DNA of 55,662 bases, from the NCBI RefSeq assembly GCF_000409775.1, contig NZ_KE332395.1, forward strand, positions 198,498-254,159, given 5' to 3'. The notes below the pieces were generated by a model. The model worked only from the letters and a program-made list of their open reading frames with translations, did no database searches and was not told the origin of the DNA. How positions within the stretch are numbered: the stretch's first letter is position 1; the number at the start of each line of letters is the position of its first letter. Origin of the DNA: Litchfieldella anticariensis FP35 = DSM 16096. GTDB taxonomy: Bacteria > Pseudomonadota > Gammaproteobacteria > Pseudomonadales > Halomonadaceae. Positions 10,030 to 17,857 of the stretch are shown piece after piece. The position numbers were made by a program, and so were the translations under genes.

Positions 10030-10647
10030 CTAGGAAAGAATCACCAGGTGGTTGGGCAACTCGTTGCGCTCGTGGGTGGCGGGAATCTGCTGCTTGAGAT
10101 GCTCGCCACATGCCGCGATGCATTCGAGAAAGCCCTGCGCGGTCTGGCCCTGGCCGACATGGCGGGTGAAGGTCTCGACGATGTCGTGCCAGGTATCGTC
10201 GCTCACCCGGCGGGAAATGCCCCGGTCGACCAGGATCTCCACGTAGCGCTCGGCTTCCGACACGAAGATCAGCATGCCGGTCCCCTCCGCCGTGTGATGC
10301 AGGTTCTGTTCGAGGAACTGGCGGCGTGCCAGATTCGATGCCCGCCAGTAGCGCACGGAACGCGGAATCAGACGCGTGGTGACGCTGGGGATCCGAAACA
10401 CCAGGCTGAGCGCGATGAAGGTGACCCACTGGACCAGCAACAGCAGCGGCGCGTCCAGCCAACCGGGAAAGTAATTGATCGCCCCGGGCACCACCAGCGC
10501 CAGGATGCCAGCCCATAACAACGGAATATACGCGTAGTCGTCAGCGCGGGGCGCGAGTACCGTCACCAGTTCGGCATCGGTTTCGCGCTCGACCCGATTG
10601 ATTGCCTCGGCGACCTGCCGCTGCTCGCTTTCACTCAGTAGAGCCAT
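10030..10647 (-). CDS. TPM domain membrane protein, third gene of the LemA operon
   Basis: The product has 205 residues from the ATG at 10647 (MALLSESEQ). A short TPM-type start (SEQRQVAEAINRVERETDAELVTVLAP) is followed by two membrane segments (LLWAGILALVVPGAINYF, LLLLVQWVTFIALSL), then the rest of the TPM fold (AEGTGMLIFVSEAERYVEILVDRGISRRV). Two-TM TPM proteins commonly follow LemA and a Gly-rich TPM protein. Their role is not settled; envelope maintenance is proposed. It lies 25 bp after the neighbouring TPM gene on the same strand. Confidence 0.85.
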   Translation of the reverse strand: MALLSESEQRQVAEAINRVERETDAELVTVLAPRADDYAYIPLLWAGILALVVPGAINYFPGWLDAPLLLLVQWVTFIALSLVFRIPSVTTRLIPRSVRYWRASNLARRQFLEQNLHHTAEGTGMLIFVSEAERYVEILVDRGISRRVSDDTWHDIVETFTRHVGQGQTAQGFLECIAACGEHLKQQIPATHERNELPNHLVILS

Positions 10648-10672
10648 GGGTATCTGTACTCGTTGAAATGGG

Positions 10673-11422
10673 TTACCAGCCACCGGAAGCACCGCCACCA
10701 CCGAAGCCACCGCCGCCTCCGCCGAAGCCTCCACCACCGCCGAAACCGCCACCGCCCGAGCGGCCGCGCCCGCCCATGGCAGACCCCAGCAGCAGGCCGC
10801 CGAGCAGTCCCGAACGACGACCCCGACCGCCGCGCAAGAAGGTCGTGATGATGATCAGCAAGACGAAGAAGCCAATCGACATGGGTTTGTTGGGCGCTTC
10901 GCCCCCCTGCGGGTTCGCCGCCGAGGCTTCCAGCGGCTCACCGCCCAGCACCTGGATCATCGCTTCGGTGCCCGCGGTGATCCCACCGGCAAAATCGCCC
11001 TGCTTGAAGGCCGGTGTGATTCGCTGGTTGATGATCGTCGAGGACTGCGCATCGGTCAGGCGCCCTTCCAGGCCATAGCCGACTTCGATGCGGATCTTGC
11101 GTTCATCGCGGGCGACGATCAGCAACGCCCCGTTGTCTTCGCCCTCCTGGCCTATTCCCCAGTGACGCCCCAACTGATAGCCGTACTCCTCGATGGCATA
11201 TCCTTGAAGGTCAGGGAGCGTGACCACTACGAGCTGTTCGCTCGTGGCCTGCTCATGGGCCGCAAGCATCCGGGTCAGACGCGATTCGACCGCAGCATCG
11301 AGCATCTCGGCCTGATCGACGACCCGCCCCGTGAGGTCGGGAAAGTTGGGCTGCTGGGCGTGCACGCCGAAGGCCTGACTGCATAGCAACACCAAGACGG
11401 CAAGGCGCAGGAAACGAGCCAT
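10673..11422 (-). CDS. TPM domain protein with Gly-rich tail (YgcG-like)
   Basis: The product has 249 residues with an N-terminal signal peptide (cleavage near VHAQ, about 23). A periplasmic TPM domain follows (LTGRVVDQAEMLDAAVESRLTRML, GYAIEEYGYQLGRHWGIGQ, RKIRIEVGYGLEG), then one transmembrane helix (SIGFFVLLIIITTFL). The cytosolic tail is low complexity, almost only Gly with Arg and Phe, ending GGASGGW. The start codon overlaps the lemA stop by one base (TGATG), showing coupling. Function is unknown beyond the LemA/TPM association. Confidence 0.88.
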   Translation of the reverse strand: MARFLRLAVLVLLCSQAFGVHAQQPNFPDLTGRVVDQAEMLDAAVESRLTRMLAAHEQATSEQLVVVTLPDLQGYAIEEYGYQLGRHWGIGQEGEDNGALLIVARDERKIRIEVGYGLEGRLTDAQSSTIINQRITPAFKQGDFAGGITAGTEAMIQVLGGEPLEASAANPQGGEAPNKPMSIGFFVLLIIITTFLRGGRGRRSGLLGGLLLGSAMGGRGRSGGGGFGGGGGFGGGGGGFGGGGASGGW

Positions 11423-12039
11423 CAGAACTCCACCTGTGGCGCTTGCTCGGCATCGGGCGAGGTCGCTTCGAAGGTCTCGCGCAGCTCCATCTCGCTGTAC
11501 AGCAAGCTATGCCAGATGCGGCCCGGGAAGGTGCGAATCTCGGTATTGTAGCGCTCGACCGCTGTGATGAAGTCACGCCGGGCGACCGCAATCCGATTCT
11601 CGGTCCCTTCCAATTGGGACTGCAGCGCCAGGAAGTTCTGGTTGGATTTCAGCTCCGGGTAGCGCTCGGACACCGCCATCAGCCGGCTCAACGCGCTCGA
11701 GAGCTCCCCCTGGGCCTGCTGGAACTGCTGCAGCCTCTGGGGATCGTTGAGAATGCTCTCGTCGACCTGGATGGACGTCGCCTTGGCACGCGCTTCCACC
11801 ACCGCGGTCAACGTCTCACGCTCCTGCCGCGCAAAGCCCTTGACGGTTTCCACCAGATTGGGCACTAGATCAGCTCGGCGCTGGTACTGGTTTTCCACCT
11901 GGGACCAGGCTGCCTTGACTTGCTCATCGTAGGTCGGAATGTTGTTCACGCCGCAGCCCGTCAGCCACAACACCGTGATCAGCAGGATGGCCGTCTGCCA
12001 GGCACTCCTGTATAGGGTCGCCCCCTGTTTCGCGTGCAT
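11422..12039 (-). CDS. lemA: LemA family protein
   Basis: The product has 205 residues. The N-terminus is a lipoprotein-like anchor with LTGCG (Cys29). The LemA core follows: YDEQVKAAWSQVENQYQRRADLVPNLVETVKGF, then the helical region with RLMAVSERYPELKSNQNF and ENRIAVARRDF, and NTEIRTFPGRIWHSLL near the end. LemA is an all-helical envelope protein of unclear role, typically encoded with TPM proteins as here (lemA, TPM-Gly-rich, TPM). First gene of this three-gene operon on the minus strand. Confidence 0.93.
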   Translation of the reverse strand: MHAKQGATLYRSAWQTAILLITVLWLTGCGVNNIPTYDEQVKAAWSQVENQYQRRADLVPNLVETVKGFARQERETLTAVVEARAKATSIQVDESILNDPQRLQQFQQAQGELSSALSRLMAVSERYPELKSNQNFLALQSQLEGTENRIAVARRDFITAVERYNTEIRTFPGRIWHSLLYSEMELRETFEATSPDAEQAPQVEF

Positions 12040-12244
12040 GATGGGTATCTTTCTCCGCTGGATGACCGATTGTTGCCGTTACGGTACAGGGAACATGCCG
12101 GTTCGAGAAGGCTCCGCTGATCAACGGGATCGTGTGCTTAGGGGATTTCGACTTTCACGGCGTCCGTGAGGCAGTTGGGTTGAACCGCCACGCCCAATGC
12201 GCCAATACTGGCTGCAAGCCGAAGCCTTGGAGGGATGCCGCCCG

Positions 12245-12706
12245 ATGACACTACTGGAAACCCGCGTGGTCCCGGAGTGGGTCGACTACAACGGCCATAT
12301 GAACGACGCCGAGTATGCACGGGTGTTCTCGCTGGCGGTCGAGGAACTGATGGACCGTATCGGTCTCGATACCGAAGGGCGCGCCCGTCATGCCTATACG
12401 ATCTACACGCTGGAAACGCACCTCTGTTACCGCCGCGAAACTCACGAAGGCGAGCCGTTGACGGTGGACATGATGCTGCTCGATCAGGATGCCAAACGCC
12501 TGCATGTGTTTTTCACCATGCACGACGGCGAAGGCCGGGAATTGGCCACCAGCGAACAGATGCTGATGGGCATGAGTACTGAAAGCAACCGACCCAGCGC
12601 CTTTCCCGAGAGCGTGGCGGGCCATATCGCGAACCTGCCGCGTCCCAATGGCGACTGGCCGGTGCTGGCCGGGCGGAGGATCGGTATTCGCCGCAACGGT
12701 CTATGA
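12245..12706 (+). CDS. Acyl-CoA thioesterase-like hotdog-fold protein
   Basis: The product has 153 residues from the ATG at 12245 (MTLLETRVVPEW), with GGAGGG about ten bases before; an upstream ATG at 12197 would add 16 residues. The 4HBT signature VPEWVDYNGHMNDAEYARVF is close to the N-terminus and contains the catalytic-type Asp of hotdog thioesterases. It continues with YTLETHLCYRRETHEGEPL. Relatives near carnitine/choline genes act on betainyl-CoA, but no such genes are here. The substrate is unknown. Confidence 0.85.
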   Translation: MTLLETRVVPEWVDYNGHMNDAEYARVFSLAVEELMDRIGLDTEGRARHAYTIYTLETHLCYRRETHEGEPLTVDMMLLDQDAKRLHVFFTMHDGEGRELATSEQMLMGMSTESNRPSAFPESVAGHIANLPRPNGDWPVLAGRRIGIRRNGL

Positions 12707-12802
12707 GGGAAGGATGCGAAGCCTGGCGTTTCTCAGGGCCAGACATGAGAAAGGCCCGGCCAAGTGCCACATTGTGTGGTCACTCGAGCTCAGGCCTCGA
12801 TC

Positions 12803-12833
12803 AAGAGAGCGGAATGAGACAGACCGCTCTCTT
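12803..12833 (-). terminator. Stem-loop after the GGE-repeat protein gene
   Basis: AAGAGAGCGG and CCGCTCTCTT form a perfect 10-bp stem with an 11-base loop, 8 bp downstream of the minus-strand gene ending at 12841. The trailing T-run is weak (CTCTTGATC). Confidence 0.65.
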
Positions 12834-12840
12834 CGGCACG

Positions 12841-13905
12841 TCAGTACTGTCCGAGTTGTGATTCGAGCTTGAACATGCTGGCTGACAGTTCACCGTAGCT
12901 CATCACCGGCGACTCAGGGGCCTCGGCCGACGGCCACGCCTTCATTGCTTCGTCATAAGCCGATACCAACTCATCGAAGGCTTCGGCATCGCTGGCCTGG
13001 AAAAGCTCGGCCTGGGACTCGAGCAAGGACTGAGCAACGAGCATGAAGCCACGGCCATCCTGGTACTCGACGACATTGACGAACTGGCCATCGTCGACCG
13101 CTTCTTCGTACTCGTGCGTGGCCTGTCGTAGCAGTGCCAACTGGACGCGGCTCTGGAAGGTCACATCCCCGCGCAGTTCAGCGTCGACATCCTGCATGGC
13201 GGATTCGATAGCGCCGATGGCCTCCTCGTAGGCGTCTTCGTGCTGGCCCCATTCACCACCTTCACGGACTTCGTCGACCAGGGCCTGCAGGGTGCCTTCG
13301 AAGTCCTCGACACCACGCTGCTCGAAGGCGGGTTCCAGTCCTTCATAGTGCTCGTGTATAGGGTGCCCGAAATGCGGCTGAGATGCGGTTTGTTCACCCT
13401 CTTGATACAGCTCGCGAGCGACTTCGAGGTGGCCGTGCATCATGGCGAGGCTGGTATAATAGACACCAGGATTGGAGGCGTCGATACGCTGGCCGCCTTC
13501 GCCACCTTCGCCACCTTCACCACCTTCACCGCCTTCACCGCCTTCACCGCCTTCGCCACCTTCACCGCCTTCGCCGCCTTCGCCACCGGCAGAAGCGTTC
13601 AGGTAAGCAAAGACCGCGAACGGATCGGGACCCTCGGCATGGCCAGCTTCACCGCCTTCACCGCCTTCTTTGTGGTGACCAGCTTCACCGCCCTCGCCAC
13701 CTTCTCCACCATCCTCGTGACGATGGCCGGCCTCACCGCCTTCACCACCTTCTCCGCCTTGATCGTTGTGGGCAAGCATCAGAGTGTCGGGGCCTTGGGT
13801 GAACTCGGGCGAGAGTTCGGTCTCCGCCCAGCTAGCTGTACTGGTACCCAGCATGACGCATGTTCCAACGCCGACCCAGAGCTTGGTACGAGTATTATTG
13901 GACAT
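12841..13905 (-). CDS. Secreted GGE-repeat protein next to piuC, possibly iron-linked
   Basis: The preferred start is 13905 (MSNNTRTKLW, 354 residues), behind AAGGAAG; 13935 and 13923 are also in frame. A signal peptide ends near ASWA (27). Residues about 50-140 are low complexity: GGE blocks broken by AGH, HRHEDGG and AGHHKEGG, then ten uninterrupted GGE triplets (DNA 13494-13587). The rest is predicted helical (YYTSLAMMHGHLEVARELYQ, HFGHPIHEHYEGLEPAFE) and rich in His and Glu, suiting metal binding. I know of similar GGE-rich periplasmic proteins but no proven function. It is divergent from piuC with a Fur-like site between them. Confidence 0.8.
   Translation of the reverse strand: MSNNTRTKLWVGVGTCVMLGTSTASWAETELSPEFTQGPDTLMLAHNDQGGEGGEGGEAGHRHEDGGEGGEGGEAGHHKEGGEGGEAGHAEGPDPFAVFAYLNASAGGEGGEGGEGGEGGEGGEGGEGGEGGEGGEGGQRIDASNPGVYYTSLAMMHGHLEVARELYQEGEQTASQPHFGHPIHEHYEGLEPAFEQRGVEDFEGTLQALVDEVREGGEWGQHEDAYEEAIGAIESAMQDVDAELRGDVTFQSRVQLALLRQATHEYEEAVDDGQFVNVVEYQDGRGFMLVAQSLLESQAELFQASDAEAFDELVSAYDEAMKAWPSAEAPESPVMSYGELSASMFKLESQLGQY
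13494..13587 (-). repeat. In-gene 9-bp tandem repeat coding for (Gly-Gly-Glu)n
   Basis: Ten copies of a nine-base unit coding GGE run without interruption inside the secreted protein gene. The units differ at third positions (GGC/GGT for Gly), which limits slippage, so the repeat is kept by selection on protein sequence more than by recent expansion. Confidence 0.9.
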
Positions 13906-13994
13906 GGGGACTTCCTTATTCATTTCGTTAGCCATAGTGCTCAGCCGTGAAGGCCGGTTCGGTTACCGGATATAGAGGGTGCCGGTTGCGCAAG

Positions 13995-14013
13995 TTTAAT
14001 GCAAACCATTCAC
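13995..14013. promoter_or_regulatory. Candidate Fur box between the GGE protein gene and piuC
   Basis: The core AATGCAAACCATT matches 10 of 13 positions of the Fur core AATGATAATCATT, and the 19-bp site matches about 12 of 19 overall. It lies in the AT-rich divergent promoter region, and piuC genes are typically Fur-repressed. The match is moderate only. Confidence 0.45.
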
Positions 14014-14060
14014 ACTTGTTTATAATTAACGGCAATTTTTACTGGAGTGGAGTGCTATCC

Positions 14061-14735
14061 GTGATCCTATGCATCGACCAGGTCATTCCGGCCGAGCTGC
14101 TGCAGCGGGTGCAAGCCACCCTGGCCGGCGCATCCTTCCGCGACGGTCGCGAGACGGCGGGGTGGCACGCCCGTACGGTCAAGCTCAACCAGCAGGCTGA
14201 CAGCCGTCAGCCCGAAGTCGCCGCCCTGCGCCAAGAGATCACCACCGAGCTGCAACGCCATCCGCTGTTCCAGATGGCGGCCCGGCCCAAGCGCATGAAG
14301 CCATTGATGTTCAGCCGCTATGAGGAAGGCATGAGCTATGGCAACCATGTCGACGATGCGGTGATGGCCACACCCCAAGGCGCCATGCGCTCGGACCTGT
14401 CCTTTACTCTGTTCCTCAACGATCCGGACAGCTATGACGGCGGGGAACTGCTCATCGATTCCACCGCCGGCGAACAGACTTACAAGCTGCCCGCCGGGGC
14501 CCTGATCCTCTATCCTTCATCGACCCTCCATCGAGTCGAACCTGTGATTCGCGGCGAGCGGCTAGCCGCCGTGGGCTGGGCCCAGAGCCAGGTCCGCGAT
14601 CCCCAGCAACGCGAGATCCTGTTCGATCTGGATACCACACGGCGTCAAGTGTTCGAAGAAAGCGGCAAGACCCGTACCTTCGATATGCTGTCGAAGAGCC
14701 TGGCCAATCTGCTGCGGATGTGGGCAGATCCTTGA
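14061..14735 (+). CDS. piuC: PKHD-type Fe(II)/2-oxoglutarate oxygenase PiuC
   Basis: The product has 224 residues from a GTG start at 14061 (MILCIDQVIPAELL), eight bases after GGAG; family length is about 226. The iron ligands are His96 and Asp98 (YGNHVDDAVM) and His157 (SSTLHRVEPV), and Arg167 (GERLAAVGW) binds 2-oxoglutarate. PiuC genes are iron-regulated and usually sit by siderophore receptor or iron-uptake genes. Here the neighbour is the divergent GGE-repeat secreted protein. The hydroxylation substrate is unknown. Confidence 0.93.
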   Translation: MILCIDQVIPAELLQRVQATLAGASFRDGRETAGWHARTVKLNQQADSRQPEVAALRQEITTELQRHPLFQMAARPKRMKPLMFSRYEEGMSYGNHVDDAVMATPQGAMRSDLSFTLFLNDPDSYDGGELLIDSTAGEQTYKLPAGALILYPSSTLHRVEPVIRGERLAAVGWAQSQVRDPQQREILFDLDTTRRQVFEESGKTRTFDMLSKSLANLLRMWADP

Positions 14736-14769
14736 TGATGCTGGTAACCCTTGGCCTTGAACAACCATC

Positions 14770-16839
14770 TCACGCCGGGAACAATGTCTGTCTGAGGAAG
14801 GTGTAGGCCAGCGTCTGCATGTAGGCCTGCTGACGGTTGTCGGCCGCACCGCCATGGCCACCCTCGATATTCTCATAATAGAGCACCTGGTGCCCTTGCT
14901 CGCTCATGCGCGCCATCATCTTGCGCGCATGGCCGGGATGGACGCGGTCGTCGCGGGTGCTGGTCATCAGCAACAGCGGCGGATAGTCCGCCTCGGCGTC
15001 GAGGTTATGGTAGGGCGAATACTCCCTCAGGAATTGCCAGTCGTCGCTATCGGGGTCGCCGTACTCGGCCATCCACGAGGCACCAGCCAGCAAGCGGTGA
15101 TAGCGGCGCATATCGAGCAGCGGTACCTGACAGACAACGGCACCGAACAGGTGTGGATAAGTCACCAGCATGTTGCCCACCAGCAAACCGCCGTTGGAGC
15201 CACCCTGGATGCCCAGGTGCTTGGGCGAGGTGATACCGCGCGCGATCAGGTCTTCGGCAACCGCAGCGAAATCCTCATAGGCCTTGTAGCGGTCGGCCTT
15301 GAGCGCGGCGCGGTGCCAGCGCGGGCCATATTCGCCGCCACCGCGGATATTGGCCACCACATAGACGCCACCCTGGCTAAGCCAGCCACGACCAACCCCA
15401 CCGCTGTACCCAGGCGTCAGCGAGATCTCGAACCCGCCATAGCCATAGAGTAGCGTCGGGTTCTTGCCATCGGTCTCGATGTGCTTGCTGGCGACCATGA
15501 AGTACGGCACGCGGGTACCATCCCGGCTGGTGGCGAAATGCTGGCTGACATCGAGTCCCGCGGTATCGAAGAATGCTGGCGCCACCTTGAGTTCACGCGG
15601 CGTCTCGCCGACTCGTCCGTAATACAGCGTGGTCGGCGTGAGATAGCCGGTGACGATCATGAAATAGTCATCGGATTCCTCGTCATCCACCGCACCCACA
15701 CTCACCGTGCCGATCCCGGGAGCGCCGGCGAGCGGCTCTTGTGCCCACTCTCCTTCTCCGGGAGTGAGCACATAGAGGCGGTTCTTGACGTTATCCAGGA
15801 CGTTGAGGATGAGATGGTTTCGAGTCCAGGTAGTCGCCGCCAGCGAGGTGGTATCGCTGGGTTCGAACAGCACCCGAAATTCACGCTCACCGTTCATGAA
15901 GGCGTCGAAATCAGTCGCCAGCAGCGCCCCGGCGGGATAGGTCTCGCCAGCGACGCTCCAGGGCTCGCGCAGTTCCAGTATCAGCCAGCGCCGGTGTACC
16001 TGCTTGCGGGCCGAGTTAGGCACCTCGACTTTGCGCAGCATGCCCTCTTTGGTGCGCAGGTAGAGTTCGCTATCGTAGAAGGCGCGCGCACGGCTGACGA
16101 AGTCACGCTCATAGCCACGGGTATGGTCGTGCACGGCACCGATGGACATATCGTTCGGCTCGCCAGCATAGACGGTGGTCGCCTCACTCAGCGGTATACC
16201 GCGCTGCCACTCCTTGACGATGCGCGGATAGCCCGACGCGGTCAGCGAGCCCTCGCCAAAGTCGGTGTAGACGTAAACGGTGTTCTCGTCGATCCAGCTC
16301 AGCGCTCCCTTGGCTTCGGCGCGAAAGAAACCATCGTCGACCCAGCGCTTGTCGACGAGATCGAACTCGCGGGTCACATCGGCATCGGCGCCGCCCCGCG
16401 ACAGCGAGATCAGGCAGTACCGGTAGGGCTCGCCCGGGTCCCGCGGCTTGAGGCAATGCGCGCCGTGCCAGACCCAGTTCTCGCCTTCGGCGGCATTGAG
16501 GGCATCGACATCGATCAAGGTCTCCCACTCGGGCTGTGATTTGCGATACTCGTCCGGCGTGGTGCGCCGCCACAACCCACGCGGGTGGGCCTTGTCCTGC
16601 CAGAAGTTGTAGTAGTGCTCGCCGCGCTTGACGACGAAGGGAATCCGGTCATCGGAATCGAGGATGGCTAGCAGGTCGCTACGCAGCGACTCGAAGCCCT
16701 CGGCAGCCTCCAGCCGGGACTGGGCCACCGCATTCTGTGCCTTGACCCATTCCAAGGCCTTCTCACCGTCGACCTCCTCGAGCCACAGATAAGGATCGGT
16801 CGCCTCCCCTGGCGGGGTATTGTGTGACGTCTTGCTCAT
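14770..16839 (-). CDS. Prolyl oligopeptidase family serine peptidase (S9A)
   Basis: The 689-residue protein has an N-terminal seven-bladed propeller (DPYLWLEEVDGEKALEWV start, typical of oligopeptidase/prolyl endopeptidase) and a C-terminal alpha/beta-hydrolase domain. The catalytic triad is Ser548 in GGSNGG, Asp630 or 631 in TSTRDDRVHPGHARKM and His662 in EGGHGG. There is no signal peptide, so it is cytosolic or leaks out. It cleaves short peptides after proline. Some halophile relatives act in osmolyte or peptide recycling, which cannot be judged here. It stands alone. Confidence 0.93.
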   Translation of the reverse strand: MSKTSHNTPPGEATDPYLWLEEVDGEKALEWVKAQNAVAQSRLEAAEGFESLRSDLLAILDSDDRIPFVVKRGEHYYNFWQDKAHPRGLWRRTTPDEYRKSQPEWETLIDVDALNAAEGENWVWHGAHCLKPRDPGEPYRYCLISLSRGGADADVTREFDLVDKRWVDDGFFRAEAKGALSWIDENTVYVYTDFGEGSLTASGYPRIVKEWQRGIPLSEATTVYAGEPNDMSIGAVHDHTRGYERDFVSRARAFYDSELYLRTKEGMLRKVEVPNSARKQVHRRWLILELREPWSVAGETYPAGALLATDFDAFMNGEREFRVLFEPSDTTSLAATTWTRNHLILNVLDNVKNRLYVLTPGEGEWAQEPLAGAPGIGTVSVGAVDDEESDDYFMIVTGYLTPTTLYYGRVGETPRELKVAPAFFDTAGLDVSQHFATSRDGTRVPYFMVASKHIETDGKNPTLLYGYGGFEISLTPGYSGGVGRGWLSQGGVYVVANIRGGGEYGPRWHRAALKADRYKAYEDFAAVAEDLIARGITSPKHLGIQGGSNGGLLVGNMLVTYPHLFGAVVCQVPLLDMRRYHRLLAGASWMAEYGDPDSDDWQFLREYSPYHNLDAEADYPPLLLMTSTRDDRVHPGHARKMMARMSEQGHQVLYYENIEGGHGGAADNRQQAYMQTLAYTFLRQTLFPA

Positions 16840-16928
16840 CTCGGCTCTCTCTTCTTCGCTACCTGATTGGATTACCTTAGACTAAGGCGCGAGGGACGAA
16901 AGACAAAATGGCATAGAGAGCGAGGCGC

Positions 16929-17135
16929 ATGGCCCCTGAAGACTTGAAGAAGCTGGTCACCTACAAGATGCCATTCGGCAAGTACGAAGGCCGGCTGATC
17001 GCCGACCTGCCCGGGCCCTACCTCAACTGGTTCGCCCGGGAAGGCTTCCCGAGCGGCGAGATCGGCCAGTTACTTCAGCTGATGCACGAGATCGACCACA
17101 ACGGGCTGAGTTCGCTGCTCGACCCGTTACGGTAG
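16929..17135 (+). CDS. DUF3820 family small protein
   Basis: The product has 68 residues. The motif YKMPFGKYEGRLIADLPGPYL and NWFAREGFPSGEIGQLLQLMHEI match DUF3820 (QSregVF_b), a small cytosolic family that has been linked by name to quorum-sensing-regulated virulence factors; its biochemical role is unknown. It is divergent from the prolyl oligopeptidase gene. Confidence 0.88.
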   Translation: MAPEDLKKLVTYKMPFGKYEGRLIADLPGPYLNWFAREGFPSGEIGQLLQLMHEIDHNGLSSLLDPLR

Positions 17136-17391
17136 AGAACAGCAGCCTAAAGGTGGAGCTGACACTACGAGCCAGCCCAAATAACAGCTTGCCAAACACC
17201 TCGGCACGCAACTGCAGGTTACGCCGTTCGATCGCTCGCAAGCCAGGATCCCCTGTACAGAACATGCTGCGCCCTCCTCAACTCGGCTTGTTCCGTTTGC
17301 CATGACGAGGCGTGCTTGCCTCTGCCGTTACTACATGGCTATGAGGGTAGTCTGTTCATTCACGGAGATACATTGGAAAACTTTGAGAACT

Positions 17392-17413
17392 GACTTTGCA
17401 TGAATGCAAAGTC
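17392..17413. promoter_or_regulatory. Perfect palindrome GACTTTGCAT-GA-ATGCAAAGTC
   Basis: The two 10-base arms are perfectly complementary around two bases, too tight for a good RNA hairpin without opening inner pairs. It lacks a T-tract. A protein-binding site is more likely than a terminator, but no promoter for a nearby gene is obvious. Confidence 0.4.
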
Positions 17414-17453
17414 GGGTAGAGAGACCAGCTTGAACAGGGTATTGCTCACAAAA

Positions 17454-17486
17454 AAAGCAGGCCTCTTGAGAAAGGCCTGCTTTACG
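17454..17486 (-). terminator. Rho-independent terminator of the small membrane protein gene
   Basis: On the minus strand AAAGCAGGCCT pairs with AGGCCTGCTTT around a short loop and is followed by a run of seven T. It lies just downstream of the 33-codon gene at 17501-17602 and is the strongest terminator in the area. Confidence 0.88.
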
Positions 17487-17500
17487 TTTTGTTAATCTTG

Positions 17501-17602
17501 TTATTCCTGATTCGTGTCTTTATTGCCCCGAACCAGAAGACACGCACCTACGGTAACGATGGCGCTTACAGCTATGACGGCAGCGATAGCGGGTACCAGC
17601 AT
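17501..17602 (-). CDS. 33-residue single-pass membrane protein, unknown
   Basis: The ATG at 17602 follows AGGAGGAGC with six-base spacing, a near-ideal Shine-Dalgarno. The product reads MLVPAIAAVIAVSAIVTVGA, then CLLVRGNKDTNQE. This is one hydrophobic helix followed by a short charged tail, with the positive residues after the helix suggesting the C-terminus is inside. A strong rho-independent terminator lies 15 bases downstream. I do not recognise a family; small proteins of this kind are often subunits of transporters or oxidases. The gene is independent of its neighbours and lies in an AT-rich intergenic region. Confidence 0.72.
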   Translation of the reverse strand: MLVPAIAAVIAVSAIVTVGACLLVRGNKDTNQE

Positions 17603-17649
17603 TCAAGCTCCTCCTAGCCACCGTTCCCTGTGACAATCGATCAATATCG

Positions 17650-17666
17650 TAACATTGTGCATGTTA
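17650..17666. promoter_or_regulatory. Inverted repeat TAACAT-N5-ATGTTA upstream of the small gene
   Basis: A perfect 6-bp-arm dyad lies about 50 bases upstream of the 33-codon gene, inside AT-rich DNA where its promoter should be. It could be a regulator site; no regulator can be named. Confidence 0.35.
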
Positions 17667-17762
17667 AATGCACCCAAGGGAAAATAAAAGAAACATTATT
17701 CTTTTATTTATTAACAATTAATGGTTGAGATATTACCCAACCAGGTCCTGATATGATTGCCG

Positions 17763-17789
17763 AAATACCCTCCAAAGATGAGGGTATTT
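17763..17789 (-). terminator. Stem-loop after the VanX-like gene
   Basis: AAATACCCTC and GAGGGTATTT form a perfect 10-bp stem with a 7-base loop. It lies about 70 bases past the minus-strand dipeptidase gene and would end the dctPQM-dipeptidase transcript. Confidence 0.75.
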
Positions 17790-17857
17790 CTGTCGACTCA
17801 ATGGACTAGGCCAACGAAACGCCGCAGAAGTGCCACCCCGCACTATGCAGCATTGGC

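Larger units (their letters stand above)
17136..17500. other. Gene-poor stretch with a 22-bp palindrome and a terminator
   Basis: No convincing gene lies in these 365 bases. The stretch holds a perfect palindrome at 17392-17413 and the terminator at 17454-17485. A minus-strand frame starting at 17265 has a good GAGGAGG ribosome-binding site and about 45 codons before it runs antisense through the DUF3820 gene. Its sequence (MFCTGDPGLRAIERRN) resembles nothing I know, and it is left out as a gene. Confidence 0.5.

Noticed and set aside
13494-13587. CRISPR-like or satellite repeat
   Set aside because: The nine-base units are contiguous without spacers and in frame inside a coding region.
13240-13950. 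Plus-strand frame rich in Thr-Phe-Ala repeats
   Set aside because: It is the complement of the GGE-repeat gene, with the repeat read in antisense; no RBS and no family match.
17023-17265. Possible 80-codon minus-strand gene with good RBS
   Set aside because: More than half runs antisense through the DUF3820 gene, and the peptide resembles nothing known.
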